NCBI RefSeq assembly: GCF_034555965.1
Contig: NZ_JAYDCK010000003.1
Coordinates: 2,542,001 to 2,606,000 of the forward strand
Length of the DNA stretch: 64,000 nucleotides
Direction: 5' to 3'
Source: Aquicoccus sp. G2-2
Lineage (GTDB): Bacteria; Pseudomonadota; Alphaproteobacteria; Rhodobacterales; Rhodobacteraceae
The notes beneath the pieces are model-generated. The model had not been told where the DNA came from. It searched no databases and was given only the letters and a program-made list of their open reading frames with translations. Made by a program: the position numbers and the translations under genes. Shown here one piece after another: positions 63,140 through 64,000 of the stretch (its first letter is position 1; every line of letters starts with the position of its first letter).

Positions 63140-64000
63140 TCAATGCGCTACTGGTTCAAAGGCGCGCGCCCCTGGCTCATCTCGCCAGTTAGCCACCGCC
63201 TCGAAGAAAAAACTGACGAACTCAATCAGCATCGTCGCCGCAAATATCCCGAGGAATGCGGCCATCTGATATTTCACGAACATTCCCGAATTTCCCGATT
63301 GCGTAACCTCGAAATTCAACACCGGGGAATTGATGATGGATTGCTTGCCGTTGAACCCGATATAAAGGATCACCCACGCCGTCGTCATGCCCAGCAGGAT
63401 TGCACCAAACGCGTTCACCTTGCCCCGCGTGGTGTTGCCAAAACCGGCATAAAGCACGTCCACCCGCACATGCCCGTCATCAAAAAGCGTATAGGCAGAC
63501 GCAAACAGAAACAGTGCCGCATACCAATAGCGCACCAGATCGGCCATCAACGCCTGCTCATAAGAGAACACGAACCGCGAAATCACGATCGTAAGCTCGG
63601 CCATCACAATCAGAATAGCCAACCAGTGAAAGCCCAGCGTCCGGGTAAAGCCCGCAACGATGAACGCAATCACGATCAGCGGAATATGGATATAGTGACC
63701 AACCCATCGCGGGCTTGAGAAATGCTGCACCATCGTTTCGCTCAGAAAGCTGTCAAATCCGCTCTCCACACGCATGAACGCGATGAAAACATCCGTCACC
63801 CCAACAAACAGAACCGCCCAGAAAAGCGCGCGAATGAGGTAAACGTTGAACCGGTGCACCCGCGCCGCATCCAGCCTCAGAGTGGTCTCGCGCGTGCCAA
63901 GCACAAGCAGGATCGCCAATAGCAACGCGACCGCAAACAGTCCGACCTGAACCGCGCCCTGCCCGAAATTCGCCCCGTCCTTGAAAATCGCCAGCGGGCC
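63140..64000 (-). CDS. TRAP transporter small permease (DctQ), partial at window edge
   Basis: The open frame runs to the window end without a stop, so the N-terminus lies beyond 64000; 286 codons are visible. A membrane protein with several segments and DctQ-type elements LFLFASAYTLFDDGHVRVDV and GFNGKQSIINSPVLNFEVTQ. It is longer than a minimal DctQ, with extra N-terminal helices. It is 14 bases upstream of the large permease. Confidence 0.87.
   Translation of the reverse strand, partial: GPLAIFKDGANFGQGAVQVGLFAVALLLAILLVLGTRETTLRLDAARVHRFNVYLIRALFWAVLFVGVTDVFIAFMRVESGFDSFLSETMVQHFSSPRWVGHYIHIPLIVIAFIVAGFTRTLGFHWLAILIVMAELTIVISRFVFSYEQALMADLVRYWYAALFLFASAYTLFDDGHVRVDVLYAGFGNTTRGKVNAFGAILLGMTTAWVILYIGFNGKQSIINSPVLNFEVTQSGNSGMFVKYQMAAFLGIFAATMLIEFVSFFFEAVANWRDEPGARAFEPVAH

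Overview
The window reads as a high-GC alphaproteobacterial chromosome, most likely a roseobacter-type member of the Rhodobacteraceae. Pointers are the FlaF/FlbT/DUF1217 flagellin-control trio, the TrcR (DUF1013) regulator, COQ9, DUF2125 proteins, an Lrp-ald pair and a TRAP transporter. This is inferred from protein families; no 16S gene is present. Coding density is very high. Many neighbours overlap by 1 to 14 bases, and several genes use TTG starts.

Layout. 1-11.5 kb: flagellar cluster, with export gate genes (end of flhA, fliR, flhB), a nine-gene rod/hook-basal-body/L-ring operon (flgB-flgC-fliE-fliQ-flgF-flgG-flgA-flgH-fliL), the export ATPase fliI, and flaF-flbT-DUF1217 next to flagellin. 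11.8-24.6 kb: housekeeping and metabolism, including a secreted low-complexity protein, a hot-dog dehydratase, mnmD divergent from an MnmC-type FAD oxidase, a DMT permease, a soluble lytic transglycosylase, dapA, a DEAD-box helicase, an aminotransferase, a sulfurtransferase and smpB. 24.8-29.0 kb: ureide (urate/allantoin) catabolism operon with a PuuE-UraD fusion, AllE, AllA and an NCS2 permease. 29.3-41.2 kb: IMPase/PmbA, two DUF2125 paralogues, SDR plus enoyl-CoA hydratase, membrane proteins, MscS, a BaiN-like flavoprotein and an MFS permease. 41.4-51.8 kb: TrcR, RNase T2, an H-NS-like protein, two quinone oxidoreductases, COQ9, S21, a YghU-type GST, a GMC oxidoreductase and Lrp-ald. 52.0-52.9 kb: an isolated low-GC DUF3800 gene. 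53.2-64 kb: hemolysin III, acetoacetyl-CoA synthetase, tRNA-Met, MscL, YtoQ, PheT and a TRAP transporter cut by the window edge.

Two things stand out. First, the intergenic spaces carry a family of structured repeats. Types A and B have 20-bp inverted arms, a shared core and a tail hairpin that competes with the right arm; type C has the same plan with a different core. Full copies of one type have identical length, and one stem shows a compensatory base-pair change. Second, five genes show six apparent single-base frameshifts, five of them one base too short in a G or A run. These are probably consensus errors, though real slippage cannot be excluded from sequence alone.
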